Assembly (NCBI RefSeq): GCF_013204885.1
Contig: NZ_JABMKX010000032.1
Location: 1 to 47,435, forward strand
DNA length: 47,435 bases
Direction: 5' to 3'
Source: Paenibacillus tritici
GTDB lineage: Bacteria; Bacillota; Bacilli; Paenibacillales; Paenibacillaceae
Shown: in pieces, positions 8,601-17,943 of the stretch
How positions within the stretch are numbered: the first letter of the stretch is position 1
How the letters are laid out: every line of letters begins with the position of its first letter
The notes under the pieces: generated by a model
Database searches by the model: none
Seen by the model: only the letters and a program-made list of their open reading frames with translations
What the model was told of the DNA's origin: nothing
Translations under genes and position numbers: made by a program

Positions 8601-8765
8601 TTATACTCCTGCTTGTTCCATCAGCCGTTGAATGGTTGCCTGTAAAGCTACACCGGGATTCAAGAGGATATTTCCTCCCAGATCGTTTATACTGAGTTTA
8701 AATACATAACGTAATTTAGTATCTGCACACGCAAGTGCAGAGTTGGAGGTTGGATAAGTTTGGAG
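8601..8765 (-). pseudogene. C-terminal remnant of an unrecognised minus-strand gene
   Basis: A stop codon at 8601-8603 (minus strand) closes an open frame of 54 codons that contains a well-formed helix-like tail, LQATIQRLMEQAGV, preceded by KLSINDLGGNILLNPGV. The frame has no ATG, GTG or TTG with a ribosome binding site and is interrupted by TAA upstream, under the start of the antiporter gene. The terminator at 8544-8588 follows the stop at a normal distance. It looks like the tail of a protein gene whose 5' part has been lost. Chance coding is the alternative. Confidence 0.4.
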
Positions 8766-10751
8766 TTATTTGAAATGATTTTGCTGATGCTGGCGGCTAT
8801 CTCGTTATCTAATCTGGTGAACCGGTTCATTCCCTCGGTCTCCGTGCCGATTATTCAAATTGCATTGGGCGTGGCTATGACCTTGCTTCCCCTGCATTAT
8901 GAGCTGGAGTTGAACCCGGAGCTGTTCTTGTTATTGTTCATTGCGCCCTTACTGTTCAATGACGGCAGGCTTTCGGATAAAGTGGCCTTGTGGAAGCTGA
9001 AAAAGCCGATATTGCTGCTGGCGCTGGGACTGGTTTTTCTGACCGTGGGCATTCTGGGGTATTTTCTGCATTGGCTGCTGCCTATTCTTCCTTTGGCGGC
9101 TGCGTTTGCCCTGGCGGCGGCGCTTGCTCCCACCGATGCCATCGCCGTAGGCGCATTGGAGCAAAAGGTTAAAATTCCGCATCAGACGATGCAAATTCTC
9201 GAAGGAGAATCTTTAATTAACGACGCATCCGGTCTGGTGTCGTTTCAATTTGCTGTTGCCGCTATGGTCACCGGAGCATTCTCCTTCAAGACGGCCAGTC
9301 TGAGCTTTATTTCTATCTCACTCGGCGGTGTCGTGCTTGGCCTTGTACTCACGCTGATTAAATACGGTTTGGTCCGCTGGCTGCGCAGACTCGGGATGGA
9401 GAATGTCACCTTACATATGCTGATTGAAATTCTGACGCCGTTTGCTATTTTTATGGCCGCTGAGGAATTGGGGGTCAATGGCATACTGGCGGTTGTCAGT
9501 GCCGGGATTGCCCATTCCTTCGGATATAAACAGATGAATCCTGAGGTAGCCAAGCTGAATATTGTGTCCAAAAGCACCTGGTCCGTCATTATCTTTGTCC
9601 TGAACGGACTAGTCTTCCTGCTGCTGGGTACCCAACTGCCGGAGATCATACAAACGGTCTGGAACAACCCGGATATCGGGAATTTCCAGGTTATTATGTA
9701 CACCCTGTTATTAACGGCTGCCGTTCTCGGCCTGCGGCTGATCTGGATGCTGATCATGGATATTCCCGAAGGGGAGGAGCCGCGGGGGCCCTGGAAGCTG
9801 GAGTTCAAAAAAGCTCTCATTCTCACACTGTCCGGGGTCCGGGGGACGATCACGCTTGCGAGTACGATGTCGCTGCCGTTTTTCCTCGATGACGGCTCGC
9901 GGTTCCCGGCCAGGGACCTGATTATTTTTCTCGCGGCGGGTGTGATTCTGTGGACACTGCTGGCCTCCAACTATCTGCTTCCCTTATTGCTCGGCACGGA
10001 TGATGAAGCGGAGCATAATGCCGAAGAGGTGGAGGCTAGAATCGAAATCCTGCGCAGCGTAGTTGCCGGACTCAACGAACAGGCTACGGATCAATCCCGG
10101 ATGGCCCTGAACCACTTGATCAGCACCTATAACGCTAGAATCCGTATGCTCAAAAAGAATGAAGATGCCGAGGAAATGGAACGGCTGCTTGGCATTGCTG
10201 CGCTTAAGTGGCAGAGAGAATATACCCTGCTTGCAGTGAAGCGGCGCGAGGTGAACCCTTACACGGCCTACCGTTATCTGATCAGGCTGAACAGGCAGCT
10301 ATTCATGTATACCCGGGACCCGGAGTACAGGAATGATCTGGTCCCGATCCGAAGCTGGGAGGAGATTGTCGGGGTGATCCAGCAGGTACGCCTAAGCAGG
10401 CAGGAGCGGCGTGAGGAATGGAACCGGCTGCAGTCGGGCAATTTTAATTATGTTCTTGAGCAGCTTAGAGAGCTGCAGCATACAGGGGAGACTGAACCGG
10501 AAGTCATCAGTGCCCTGATCATGCGCTATGAGCGGGGGCGGTTGAGATTAACCCGTACAGAGTCCATCTCTGCCACGAAACGGGAGTTCGAAGAAGCGCT
10601 GCAGGAGCTGTCAAGAGCAGGCATCCAACTGGAGCGTGACAACATTCAGCTAATGTTCGAGAACGGGCGGATTTCCAGAGCTAGCATGAAGGAAATGAAA
10701 CGTGATATCCTGTTTATGGAACACGAATTGAGGGAAGAAATAGGCTATTGA
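8760..10751 (+). CDS. CPA1-family Na+(K+)/H+ antiporter
   Basis: A 663-residue protein. The first ~415 residues form about 12 membrane segments with the CPA1 signature: LAPTDAIAV near 122-130 (Asp126) and LEGESLINDASG near 147-158 (Asn154-Asp155, the ion-binding ND pair). LTLSGVRGTITLAST near 360 carries the conserved Arg. The last ~250 residues are cytoplasmic and charged, a regulatory tail common in NhaP-like exchangers. The start is TTG 8760 with GGAGG at 8745-8749. It exchanges monovalent cations for protons at the cytoplasmic membrane. A CueP-like gene follows closely. Confidence 0.9.
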   Translation: MELFEMILLMLAAISLSNLVNRFIPSVSVPIIQIALGVAMTLLPLHYELELNPELFLLLFIAPLLFNDGRLSDKVALWKLKKPILLLALGLVFLTVGILGYFLHWLLPILPLAAAFALAAALAPTDAIAVGALEQKVKIPHQTMQILEGESLINDASGLVSFQFAVAAMVTGAFSFKTASLSFISISLGGVVLGLVLTLIKYGLVRWLRRLGMENVTLHMLIEILTPFAIFMAAEELGVNGILAVVSAGIAHSFGYKQMNPEVAKLNIVSKSTWSVIIFVLNGLVFLLLGTQLPEIIQTVWNNPDIGNFQVIMYTLLLTAAVLGLRLIWMLIMDIPEGEEPRGPWKLEFKKALILTLSGVRGTITLASTMSLPFFLDDGSRFPARDLIIFLAAGVILWTLLASNYLLPLLLGTDDEAEHNAEEVEARIEILRSVVAGLNEQATDQSRMALNHLISTYNARIRMLKKNEDAEEMERLLGIAALKWQREYTLLAVKRREVNPYTAYRYLIRLNRQLFMYTRDPEYRNDLVPIRSWEEIVGVIQQVRLSRQERREEWNRLQSGNFNYVLEQLRELQHTGETEPEVISALIMRYERGRLRLTRTESISATKREFEEALQELSRAGIQLERDNIQLMFENGRISRASMKEMKRDILFMEHELREEIGY

Positions 10752-10789
10752 GCCCTCATTCTATAAGGAACATTACATTCCACAGGGAG

Positions 10790-11383
10790 ATGAATATACG
10801 GAGTATGAGAAAACAAATCTTAATAGGTACATGCGCAGCCATTGCAGCGGTTGGAATCTTTTGGTATGCGGGAAACGAGGGTCGTAAGACGGCAGAAGAG
10901 GAAGTAACTACGGTCAGCAGCCAGCCGGTCAGCCAGTCCTTCAGCGGAGACATTAAGCAGATGGTGGCTGACTTCAGCTCACGCACCTTGACGGCAGAAT
11001 CCGCCTCGATTACCTCGACCCAGCTTATCGTGGACAGCGGCGGTCCTAATGAAGCAACCTATGATCTGCCGGAGAAAGAATTTTTCCTGTCCGTGGCTCC
11101 CTATGTGCAGAAGACGCATCCCTGCGCAACGCACAGCCTGACCGGCTGCCAGGGAGAGCTGACGGACCAGGAATTTGACGTATACATCGAAGACGCCGAA
11201 GGCAAGGAAGTGATGAACAAGTCCGTGAAATCCCAGTCGAACGGCTTCATCGACCTCTGGCTCCCACGCGACCAGAACTACCGGATGACCATCTCACAGG
11301 ACGGCAGAAAAGCCCAGTCCGAGATTTCCACCTTTGAGAGCGATGATACTTGCCTGACTACTATGCAGTTAACAGCCAATTAA
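10790..11383 (+). CDS. CueP-family copper-binding exported protein
   Basis: About 197 residues with an N-terminal membrane anchor or signal (residues 6-25) and then the CueP domain. The diagnostic stretch is VAPYVQKTHPCATHSLTGCQ, with Cys and His residues for metal binding, followed by GELTDQEFDVYIED, a GFIDLWLPRDQNYRM strand and a C-terminal CLTTMQL that supplies the third conserved Cys. CueP binds copper outside the membrane in enterobacteria and homologues occur in Gram-positives. The start is uncertain: ATG 10790, ATG 10805, or a TTG at 10748 that overlaps the antiporter stop. No copper ATPase or CsoR is nearby. Confidence 0.8.
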   Translation: MNIRSMRKQILIGTCAAIAAVGIFWYAGNEGRKTAEEEVTTVSSQPVSQSFSGDIKQMVADFSSRTLTAESASITSTQLIVDSGGPNEATYDLPEKEFFLSVAPYVQKTHPCATHSLTGCQGELTDQEFDVYIEDAEGKEVMNKSVKSQSNGFIDLWLPRDQNYRMTISQDGRKAQSEISTFESDDTCLTTMQLTAN

Positions 11384-11395
11384 TGGGAGGAGATA

Positions 11396-11674
11396 ATAGT
11401 AAACAAAACAAAAATCTTATGGGTTGTACTAATCCTATTCGTCATGATTATCTTGTTAAATAGTCTGAAAAGCAGTACTGCTGCAATTGTACAGATTGAA
11501 GAAATTGGCAAACACAATATTACTGTGACCATGAAGCTGGGAGAAAAAGTTGATCTAAAGGTGCCATCTGAATTTGATACGAGTGAATTCAATACAACCT
11601 TTAACTATTTAGTTATGTACTATTCAACTATTTTCCGGAAAAACATCTTAAATCAAATAGAGGAAATCAAATAA
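11396..11674 (+). CDS. Small membrane-anchored protein with apparent ATA start
   Basis: A reading frame of about 92 codons encodes an N-terminal TM helix (ILWVVLILFVMIILL) and a short extracytoplasmic domain ending NILNQIEEIK. A clean ribosome binding site GGGAGG (11385-11390) lies 5 nt before ATA 11396, and no ATG, GTG or TTG occurs before the TM helix. The first ATG (11444) would delete most of the helix. Either ATA is used as a rare start or an ATG has mutated to ATA. The frame is the same as that of the CueP gene, whose stop at 11381 directly precedes it. Function unknown. Confidence 0.5.
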   Translation: MVNKTKILWVVLILFVMIILLNSLKSSTAAIVQIEEIGKHNITVTMKLGEKVDLKVPSEFDTSEFNTTFNYLVMYYSTIFRKNILNQIEEIK

Positions 11675-11698
11675 AAAAAGGAAATCCTCTTTCTCAGG

Positions 11699-11729
11699 GC
11701 TGTCGAGATCTTCTCGGCAGTCTTTTTTG
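11699..11729 (+). terminator. Rho-independent terminator
   Basis: CTGTCGAGA (11700-11708) pairs with TCTCGGCAG (11712-11720), one G-T wobble, followed by TCTTTTTTG. It ends the antiporter/CueP/small-protein transcript. Confidence 0.85.
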
Positions 11730-11865
11730 TATAATAGTGATTTCTCTCGACTATTCTATGTGCAGAAGGTTTACGCTGTTAACGTTCCATTCACACTACT
11801 CTGATAATCTCTATAAGTGTCAGGCGGATGAAGCTTAAAATAGACAGATGATGCGGAGGGTAATC

Positions 11866-13827
11866 ATGTTAAGATTAATGAAAAAAAAGCTGATCGCCGG
11901 TATGGCCATGCTGGCTGTGCTGGGGTTAGGCGCAGGCCTAATATTTCCCGGGAAACATGCCCAGGCGGAGACGGGGCAAGCCGCTTCTCCGGGGTCGCGG
12001 ATTGAAGCACCTGCCAATCTTGAGGATACGGCAGGCCTGACTGCCTTTGTGGATGGGATGATGGAAGAATATATGAACCGGCTGCAAATTCCGGGAGCGG
12101 TGATCTCCATCGTGAAGGACGGCAAGATCATTTTGGGCAAAGGGTATGGCAGTTCCAATCTGGAGCAAGCGGCTCCGGTTGACCCTGCCACCAGCATGTT
12201 CCGAATCGCTTCAACGACCAAGCTGTTCACCTGGACAGCTGTGATGCAGCTGGTGGAACAGGGGAAGATTGATCTGGATACGGACATTAACACCTACCTG
12301 AAATCCGTGAAGATTCCTGCCACTTATCCTGAACCGATCACCATGCGTCATTTGATGACCCATACAGCAGGCTTTGAAGAGGGCGGAGTCGGTTATCAGA
12401 TCGTCACTGATCCTGCCGGACTGCCCGGTTCCATCTCGGAGACACTCAATAAACATATGCTCGCCCGGATCAGACCGCCCGGTGAGATGAGTGCCTATTC
12501 TAACTATGGAGCCACGCTTGCCGGGATGATCGTGGAGGATGTCAGCGGTATTCCTTATAATGATTATATTCAGAAGAATATCTTCGATCCGCTGGACATG
12601 AAGCATTCGACGGTCGTGGAGCCATTGCCGGAGTCATTCATCCCTAACCAGGTGGTAGGGTATAACAGCGAGAACGGCAGCTTTATTCCAGGCACACCTA
12701 CCTTCGAGGGCGGATTTCGTCCTGCCGGCTCGGGTACCGTATCTGCATTAGACATGGCCCATTTCATGATCGCGCATCTGCAGAACGGTGAATATGGCGA
12801 CGGGCAGATTCTGAAGCCTGAGACTGCTGCACTCATGCATTCAACGGCATTCCAGCTCGATAAGCGCCTGCCGGGAGTCGCTCTCGGATTCGCAGAGAAA
12901 CGGGTGAACGGGGTAAGGTTAATCTCTCATGGCGGCTCCGATCCCATGTTCAATACGGAATTATATCTCGCGCCAGCCAAGCAGCTGGGGATTTTCTTAT
13001 CCTATAATGGAGGTCAAGGCAGCGAAGCTGCGACCCATCTGGTCCAGGCCTTGTTCAACCGGTATTATCCCGCTTCCGAAGTGAAGCAGCCGGAGTTCTC
13101 CGCTTCCGCAGAATCCGTGCAGAAATATGCCGGCTCCTATCAATTTACACGCCGCAACCTAAGTGATATTGACAAGTTCTTTAACTTTTTTGCCCAGCTG
13201 AATGTTACGGTTGTGGATAACAAAATATCCTTGGGAAGCGGCAGTGAACAACAGTTGTACAGAGCAATCGCCCCTAACCTGTTCCAGCTGGAGGAAGGGA
13301 CCGATCAGATCGCTTTCCTTACGGATGAGTCCGGCACAGTGACACATATGCTCCTGGACATGGCCCCGGAGATGCCGCTGGAGCGTACGCCGCTTTTGGA
13401 TCAGAGTAAGTTTTGGCTCATCCTGCTTGGAGTAGTGGGATTCATCTTCCTCACGGCATTGCCCGGACCTATCTTCTTCAGACGCAGGTTCAAGGCGATG
13501 ACGCTCCCGGAAAAGCGGGCCATCCGGTTATCTGCGGGAACTTCCGTTTGGGCGCTGTTGTCTTTTATTACTCTGTTTATGATCATTATGTCTATGGACA
13601 TTATGCAGAAGCTCAGCGGTATCAGTCCGTTGCTGTCTGTCAGTCTGGTTATGCCAATCATTATGGCGGGCTTGACCTTAGCAATGTTGGTCTCGGCTGT
13701 ACTGGTTTGGAGGAATAAGTATTGGACCGCCTTGAAGCGGGTGCATTACACGTTAGTGACGCTTTCGGCTGTCGTACTGACGATCTTCTTCTACTATTGG
13801 AATCTGCTCGGCTGGCAGTTTGGATAA
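11866..13827 (+). CDS. Serine hydrolase, class C beta-lactamase/PBP-like, with C-terminal membrane domain
   Basis: A 653-residue exported enzyme: signal peptide, then a beta-lactamase-family domain with all three motifs. These are S-T-T-K at residues 116-119, Y-S-N at 211-213, and HGG at 355-357. A linker domain follows, then four TM helices over the last ~140 residues. Such proteins are D,D-peptidase or esterase-like enzymes acting in the cell envelope. Start ATG 11866 has GGAGGG at 11855-11860; the ATG at 11848 precedes that site. The next two genes are a response regulator and a kinase in the same orientation, so it may form one operon with its own regulators. Confidence 0.88.
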   Translation: MLRLMKKKLIAGMAMLAVLGLGAGLIFPGKHAQAETGQAASPGSRIEAPANLEDTAGLTAFVDGMMEEYMNRLQIPGAVISIVKDGKIILGKGYGSSNLEQAAPVDPATSMFRIASTTKLFTWTAVMQLVEQGKIDLDTDINTYLKSVKIPATYPEPITMRHLMTHTAGFEEGGVGYQIVTDPAGLPGSISETLNKHMLARIRPPGEMSAYSNYGATLAGMIVEDVSGIPYNDYIQKNIFDPLDMKHSTVVEPLPESFIPNQVVGYNSENGSFIPGTPTFEGGFRPAGSGTVSALDMAHFMIAHLQNGEYGDGQILKPETAALMHSTAFQLDKRLPGVALGFAEKRVNGVRLISHGGSDPMFNTELYLAPAKQLGIFLSYNGGQGSEAATHLVQALFNRYYPASEVKQPEFSASAESVQKYAGSYQFTRRNLSDIDKFFNFFAQLNVTVVDNKISLGSGSEQQLYRAIAPNLFQLEEGTDQIAFLTDESGTVTHMLLDMAPEMPLERTPLLDQSKFWLILLGVVGFIFLTALPGPIFFRRRFKAMTLPEKRAIRLSAGTSVWALLSFITLFMIIMSMDIMQKLSGISPLLSVSLVMPIIMAGLTLAMLVSAVLVWRNKYWTALKRVHYTLVTLSAVVLTIFFYYWNLLGWQFG

Positions 13828-13849
13828 CGCTTAAGAGAGAAGGATGCCC

Positions 13850-14527
13850 GTGGCTACAATACTTATCGCGGATGATGATGACAATATCCGGAAGCTGATG
13901 TCTCTATATCTGCGCAAAGAAGGGTTCCACCTCGAAGAAGCCGGGGACGGCACCAAGGCCTTGTACATCATAGAGAACTCACAGATTGATCTTGTTATTC
14001 TGGATATTATGATGCCGGGACTGAACGGCTGGGAGCTGTGTAGGGAAATCAGGCGTTCAGATGCCAATCTCCCTCTCCTCATGGTAACGGCCAAAGCGGA
14101 ATCCGCCCACAAAATCAAAGGGTTTCAGCTCGGAACGGACGATTACCTGACCAAGCCGTTTGATCCGATGGAGCTGGTGATGCGGGTAAAAGCGCTGCTC
14201 AAACGCTCACTGGTAGTTACTTCCCAGTCCGTGCAGCTAGGCAATGTGGTGCTTAACCGCCGGACCTTTCAGGTTACACGCGGCGGGGCACCGGTCACGC
14301 TGCCCTTGAAGGAATTTGATCTTCTGTTTCTGCTGGTCAGCCACCCCAGGCAGATCTTCACCAGAGAACAACTGATTCAGCAAGTCTGGGGACTCCATTA
14401 TGAAGGGGACGGGCGGACGGTAGATGTGCATATCAGCCGGCTTAGAGAGAAGTTCAGCGGCAATGGCGAGGGTTTTCAGATTGAAACCGCCCGCGGCCTG
14501 GGATACCGGCTGATCCCTGAGCCATGA
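13850..14527 (+). CDS. OmpR/PhoB-type response regulator
   Basis: About 225 residues. The receiver domain has an acidic cluster (ADDDDN), phosphoacceptor Asp in LDIMMPG, a Thr in VTAKAES and Lys in TKPFDP. The C-terminus is a winged helix with GRTVDVHISRLREKF and a closing TARGLGYRL hairpin. A GTG at 13850 has AGAGAGAAGG at a good distance; ATG 13844 would sit directly against that site, so GTG is preferred. The gene lies 22 nt after the serine hydrolase and overlaps the kinase start by 4 nt (ATGA). It probably regulates envelope functions, possibly its own operon. Confidence 0.92.
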   Translation: MATILIADDDDNIRKLMSLYLRKEGFHLEEAGDGTKALYIIENSQIDLVILDIMMPGLNGWELCREIRRSDANLPLLMVTAKAESAHKIKGFQLGTDDYLTKPFDPMELVMRVKALLKRSLVVTSQSVQLGNVVLNRRTFQVTRGGAPVTLPLKEFDLLFLLVSHPRQIFTREQLIQQVWGLHYEGDGRTVDVHISRLREKFSGNGEGFQIETARGLGYRLIPEP

Positions 14528-15882
14528 TCAAGACATTGTATGTCCGGATCATTCTCACGTTTCTTGGCATTATTGTCTTTAGTCTGATCTGTTCCTTTTT
14601 CATCGGCTTGTATGTATTTCAGAAGCAGATAAGCTATGAGGGACAGAATGAGATGATCACCGTGGGCAGGGAGATTATTCACCGCTATGATGACGCCAAG
14701 CCTACAGATATGGATGAGTTCCTGAATAGTATGGTTAAAATATCGGCGCATCCTATCCACATGTACCATCCCTCGGGGGAACATAGCTTTTACGGTCTCT
14801 CGGATAGTCCGGCTGTGACCATCACCCCCGGCGCTGTCCGGCAAGTGTTGCAGGGTAAGGTCTATCGTTCCTCCACGGAAGATAATGATACGTTCATCGG
14901 AATGCCCTTCTTGCTCAAGGGGGAGTGGCGTGCGATGTTCCTGCAGTATTCTGCCGAGAACGAACATCTTGTCAACCGGCTGGTACTCTTTGTGCTGCTG
15001 CTCGTGCTTGTGCTGGGAAGCGTATGTATTGTTGTGGCTGCCAGATATCTGGTGGAGCCGATCAAGGCTTTGACGAATGCCACCAGAAGATTGGCCAAGG
15101 GTGATTTCGAAGTGGATCTCAGAATGAACCGTGTGGACGAGATCGGGGAGCTGACCCAGAGCTATGTGGAGATGGCGGGGGAACTGAAGCAGCTGGAGCA
15201 GATGAGGCAGGATTTTGTCTCCAATGTCTCCCATGAAATCCAGACACCGCTTACCTCCATATCCGGTTTTGCCAGGGCGCTGCAGAGCAATGATCTGATT
15301 GCCGAAGAGGAACGTAAGGACTATCTGGATATCATCATTGCGGAGAGCGGACGTCTGTCCCGGCTAAGTGATAATCTGCTGAAGCTGGCTTCCCTGGATT
15401 CCGAGCATCACCCCTTCACGGCAGTCCCCTTCCGTCTGGACGAGCAGATCCGAACGATCGTGGTGACCTGTGAGCCGCAGTGGTCAGCCCGGAGCCTCAT
15501 TATTGATCTGGAGCTGCCGGAAGCTGTTCATATCACAGGGGATGAAGATCAGCTGAAGCAGGTATGGATGAATCTGCTCAGCAACAGCATCAAGTTCACG
15601 CCGGAAGGCGGGAAGATCAGCATCCGTATAGACCACAGTGCAGCGGAAGTTGCCGTCACTATCAGCGATAATGGCATCGGGATCTCCCCGGAGGAGTGGG
15701 GTGCCGTGTTCCAAAGATTCTATACAGTAGACAAGTCGCGGAATGGAAGTAATAGCGGGAACGGTCTGGGACTGGCTATTGTTTCAAAAATCGTCTCCCT
15801 GCATCAGGGCAGTATTGACGTAGACGGTGCGGCAGGAGTAGGCACGACGATTATTGTCAGGTTGCCCGTACGCCAGACATAA
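14524..15882 (+). CDS. HisKA-type sensor histidine kinase
   Basis: A 452-residue kinase: TM1 at residues 8-30, an extracytoplasmic domain of about 120 residues, TM2 near 156-178 and a HAMP domain. HisKA follows with SNVSHEIQTPLTSI (His237 is the phosphoacceptor), then HATPase_c with the N-box QVWMNLLSNSIKFT, G1 SDNGIGI, an F-box region FQRFYT and G2 GNGLGLAIV. The ATGA overlap with the response regulator indicates coupled translation. Its 3' end overlaps the convergent TetR gene by 26 nt. Confidence 0.93.
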   Translation: MIKTLYVRIILTFLGIIVFSLICSFFIGLYVFQKQISYEGQNEMITVGREIIHRYDDAKPTDMDEFLNSMVKISAHPIHMYHPSGEHSFYGLSDSPAVTITPGAVRQVLQGKVYRSSTEDNDTFIGMPFLLKGEWRAMFLQYSAENEHLVNRLVLFVLLLVLVLGSVCIVVAARYLVEPIKALTNATRRLAKGDFEVDLRMNRVDEIGELTQSYVEMAGELKQLEQMRQDFVSNVSHEIQTPLTSISGFARALQSNDLIAEEERKDYLDIIIAESGRLSRLSDNLLKLASLDSEHHPFTAVPFRLDEQIRTIVVTCEPQWSARSLIIDLELPEAVHITGDEDQLKQVWMNLLSNSIKFTPEGGKISIRIDHSAAEVAVTISDNGIGISPEEWGAVFQRFYTVDKSRNGSNSGNGLGLAIVSKIVSLHQGSIDVDGAAGVGTTIIVRLPVRQT

Positions 15883-16474
15883 TGAAATCCTTGAATTGCC
15901 GGTCTGTTGCCCGGTCTTCTTCCGTAACTGAACCGCCCCGCTGGCGGGTAAGAATAACCGCTTTTTGTAAATACATGAAATACAGGTGGGTGGACTTCTG
16001 TAGAAGGTCCAGCCACTTTTTTTGATGCTCCGGAGCCACCGAGGCGCTCTCCAGGCTGATATACCGGGAATACCAGACTTCCATGGCCTTCTTGAAGTCA
16101 GGGAGTTCAGCCGGATTTTTGGAGAGAGTACTGTAGTAGACTCCAAAAAGGGCATCATAATAAATCAGTGACTCCTGATGCTCTCTCAGCTCCAGGTATT
16201 GATCCAGAATCTTCTCCAGAGACTGTACCGGCTGTGCAAAATCGAAATCAAACAGCAGCTGTCCAAACATCTGCTCCAGATTATCGACATAGAGTTGAGC
16301 GGCGAGTTCTTCCTTGTCCTTATAATGATGGTACAGCGTGCGCCGGGAGACACCGGCCTGTCCGGCAATCTGAGCCATATCCGTGCGCTCAATGCCCTGG
16401 GCACAGAACAGCTCCAGCGTAGTATCCTTAATAAGGCCCCTCGTTAATTGTTGCTGCTTCTCACGCAAATTCAA
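15857..16474 (-). CDS. TetR/AcrR-family transcriptional regulator
   Basis: A 205-residue protein. The N-terminal helix-turn-helix is clear: ERTDMAQIAGQAGVSRRTLY followed by HHYKDKEELAA, the usual TetR recognition helix and helix 4. The C-terminal ligand domain is helical and rich in aromatic residues, without an assignable ligand. The start near 16474 leaves a 54-nt gap to the hydrolase gene upstream on the same strand, so it may be co-transcribed and control that gene. The last 26 nt overlap the tail of the histidine kinase gene, tail to tail. Confidence 0.88.
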   Translation of the reverse strand: MNLREKQQQLTRGLIKDTTLELFCAQGIERTDMAQIAGQAGVSRRTLYHHYKDKEELAAQLYVDNLEQMFGQLLFDFDFAQPVQSLEKILDQYLELREHQESLIYYDALFGVYYSTLSKNPAELPDFKKAMEVWYSRYISLESASVAPEHQKKWLDLLQKSTHLYFMYLQKAVILTRQRGGSVTEEDRATDRQFKDFIMSGVRAT

Positions 16475-16528
16475 TGATTTCCTCTCCTGTCCTTATGCTG
16501 TTATCCTGGTATTCCGCTGCTTCCCGGA

Positions 16529-17719
16529 CTATTCCTGAGCTGGCTGCGGGGGCTTAAGGAACTTGCTGCCCACCGAATAGAGGTTCTGCTGATTGACCAC
16601 ATCCCCCAGCCACTTCACAAGCTTCACGCCATCCTGCTCCGCCTGATAGAAGGTCTCCCGGGTGGCGAAAGTATGCGGGGTCGTCCCCTTCGCTGCATTC
16701 AGCCCATAATCGGTCAGATAGTAATAGTAATTCGGTACAGCAGCAGCCACAGAGGATACAGACTGCCGCATTTCCTGTGACCATTCATTAATAATCCTCC
16801 GATCTCTTGGCCCCTTGTAATCGTTGATATTGTTCTGAAAGTGGATCAGAATCTCGTCGTATACCGAGTAGGATTGCAGGAGTACCGTACCCGGAGGCAT
16901 TAGATGACCGTTCGCCCGAAAAGCAGCCCCGATGATATCCGCTTCCGGGGCGTATCCGAAATTCTTAACGAAGTCTGCGTGCCATTCCTGGTCTATTACA
17001 TTCGGCCATTTGTCTGATTTCAGAAAGGAGCTGTCCGAATATTGGAAGATCTCCGAGTCTTTGTAGTGAGCCGCGATTTCAGGCGCCCAGAAGGCAGACC
17101 CGAACCCGCCCGCGCTTTCACCTGCAATCAGCAGCTTCTCCGGCTTATCGACATTCGCATAGATCCAATCGAGGCTGCTGCGCACATTATTACTCCCGTT
17201 ATAACGCATCGTGAAGGGGGTGCCATCCTCTTTCCGGTATTCAGCGGTGCGGTTGCCGATATGGAAATCACCGGTCGAGTAGGGGAGATAGACGACATTC
17301 CAGCCATGAAAAGGATTCACCGGATTATCCGTATCCATCATTCCCCTTAGCAAGGTCAGCATATAGAAGGGGATGTCCGGGAAGTAGTTGCCGGTATCCC
17401 CGCCTTTGATGAAGTTCATAAGCTTAATGGGGTGTGCGGCACTTTGCGCATCCCAACTGGCCCCGCCCCCGGAGAAGAAAACGATCCAGTTGTCCGATTC
17501 CCCGGTTTTATTCCATATGAAATACGGCGATCCATCACTTGAAAGGACATTCCCGCCCAGCTTAACCTTGTTCCACTCGTAAGGCTTCACTTCCGCGATC
17601 ACGGGGGTAATGGTCACCGGCCGCCGGATTACGAAGGCGTAGACCGCAACAATGGCAATGACAACAACGCTCAACAATCCAACACCCGTAAATATCGTAA
17701 TTTTCTTCATTCTGCTCAT
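16529..17719 (-). CDS. Pectin-acetylesterase/Notum-like alpha/beta hydrolase
   Basis: A 396-residue protein anchored by an N-terminal TM segment (residues 7-32). WIVFFSGGGASWD is the oxyanion-hole motif of the pectinacetylesterase/Notum family. YLPYSTGDFHIGN matches the family's conserved Y-C-T-G-D-x-H-x-G block with Ser for Cys, and AGESAGGFGSAF is the nucleophile elbow with Ser202. It probably removes acyl groups from a carbohydrate or lipid outside the cell; the substrate is not known. Start ATG 17719 is preceded by GGGGG on the minus strand (17727-17731). The TetR gene follows. Confidence 0.78.
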   Translation of the reverse strand: MSRMKKITIFTGVGLLSVVVIAIVAVYAFVIRRPVTITPVIAEVKPYEWNKVKLGGNVLSSDGSPYFIWNKTGESDNWIVFFSGGGASWDAQSAAHPIKLMNFIKGGDTGNYFPDIPFYMLTLLRGMMDTDNPVNPFHGWNVVYLPYSTGDFHIGNRTAEYRKEDGTPFTMRYNGSNNVRSSLDWIYANVDKPEKLLIAGESAGGFGSAFWAPEIAAHYKDSEIFQYSDSSFLKSDKWPNVIDQEWHADFVKNFGYAPEADIIGAAFRANGHLMPPGTVLLQSYSVYDEILIHFQNNINDYKGPRDRRIINEWSQEMRQSVSSVAAAVPNYYYYLTDYGLNAAKGTTPHTFATRETFYQAEQDGVKLVKWLGDVVNQQNLYSVGSKFLKPPQPAQE

Positions 17720-17943
17720 CTCATCGCCCCCTACTAGAAGTATACGCCCGGATAACTGGTTGCACAAGGTGTATACTTAAATCTGGAGTGGCAAGCTGGA
17801 AATAATCCTTTGGCAGATTGTTAAATCTATGATTTTCAATATAAAAGCTTTAAATTCGATATTCCAAATAAAGTATTTTATGATAGTATTATCTACAGTT
17901 CTGTCGGCCGATGGATCAATACTCCAAGAGGGATTTGAAAAAA

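Noticed and set aside
10748..10789. TTG start of the CueP gene overlapping the antiporter stop
   Set aside because: It would add 14 residues without signal-peptide character; internal ATG starts fit better, although the site spacing is not ideal.
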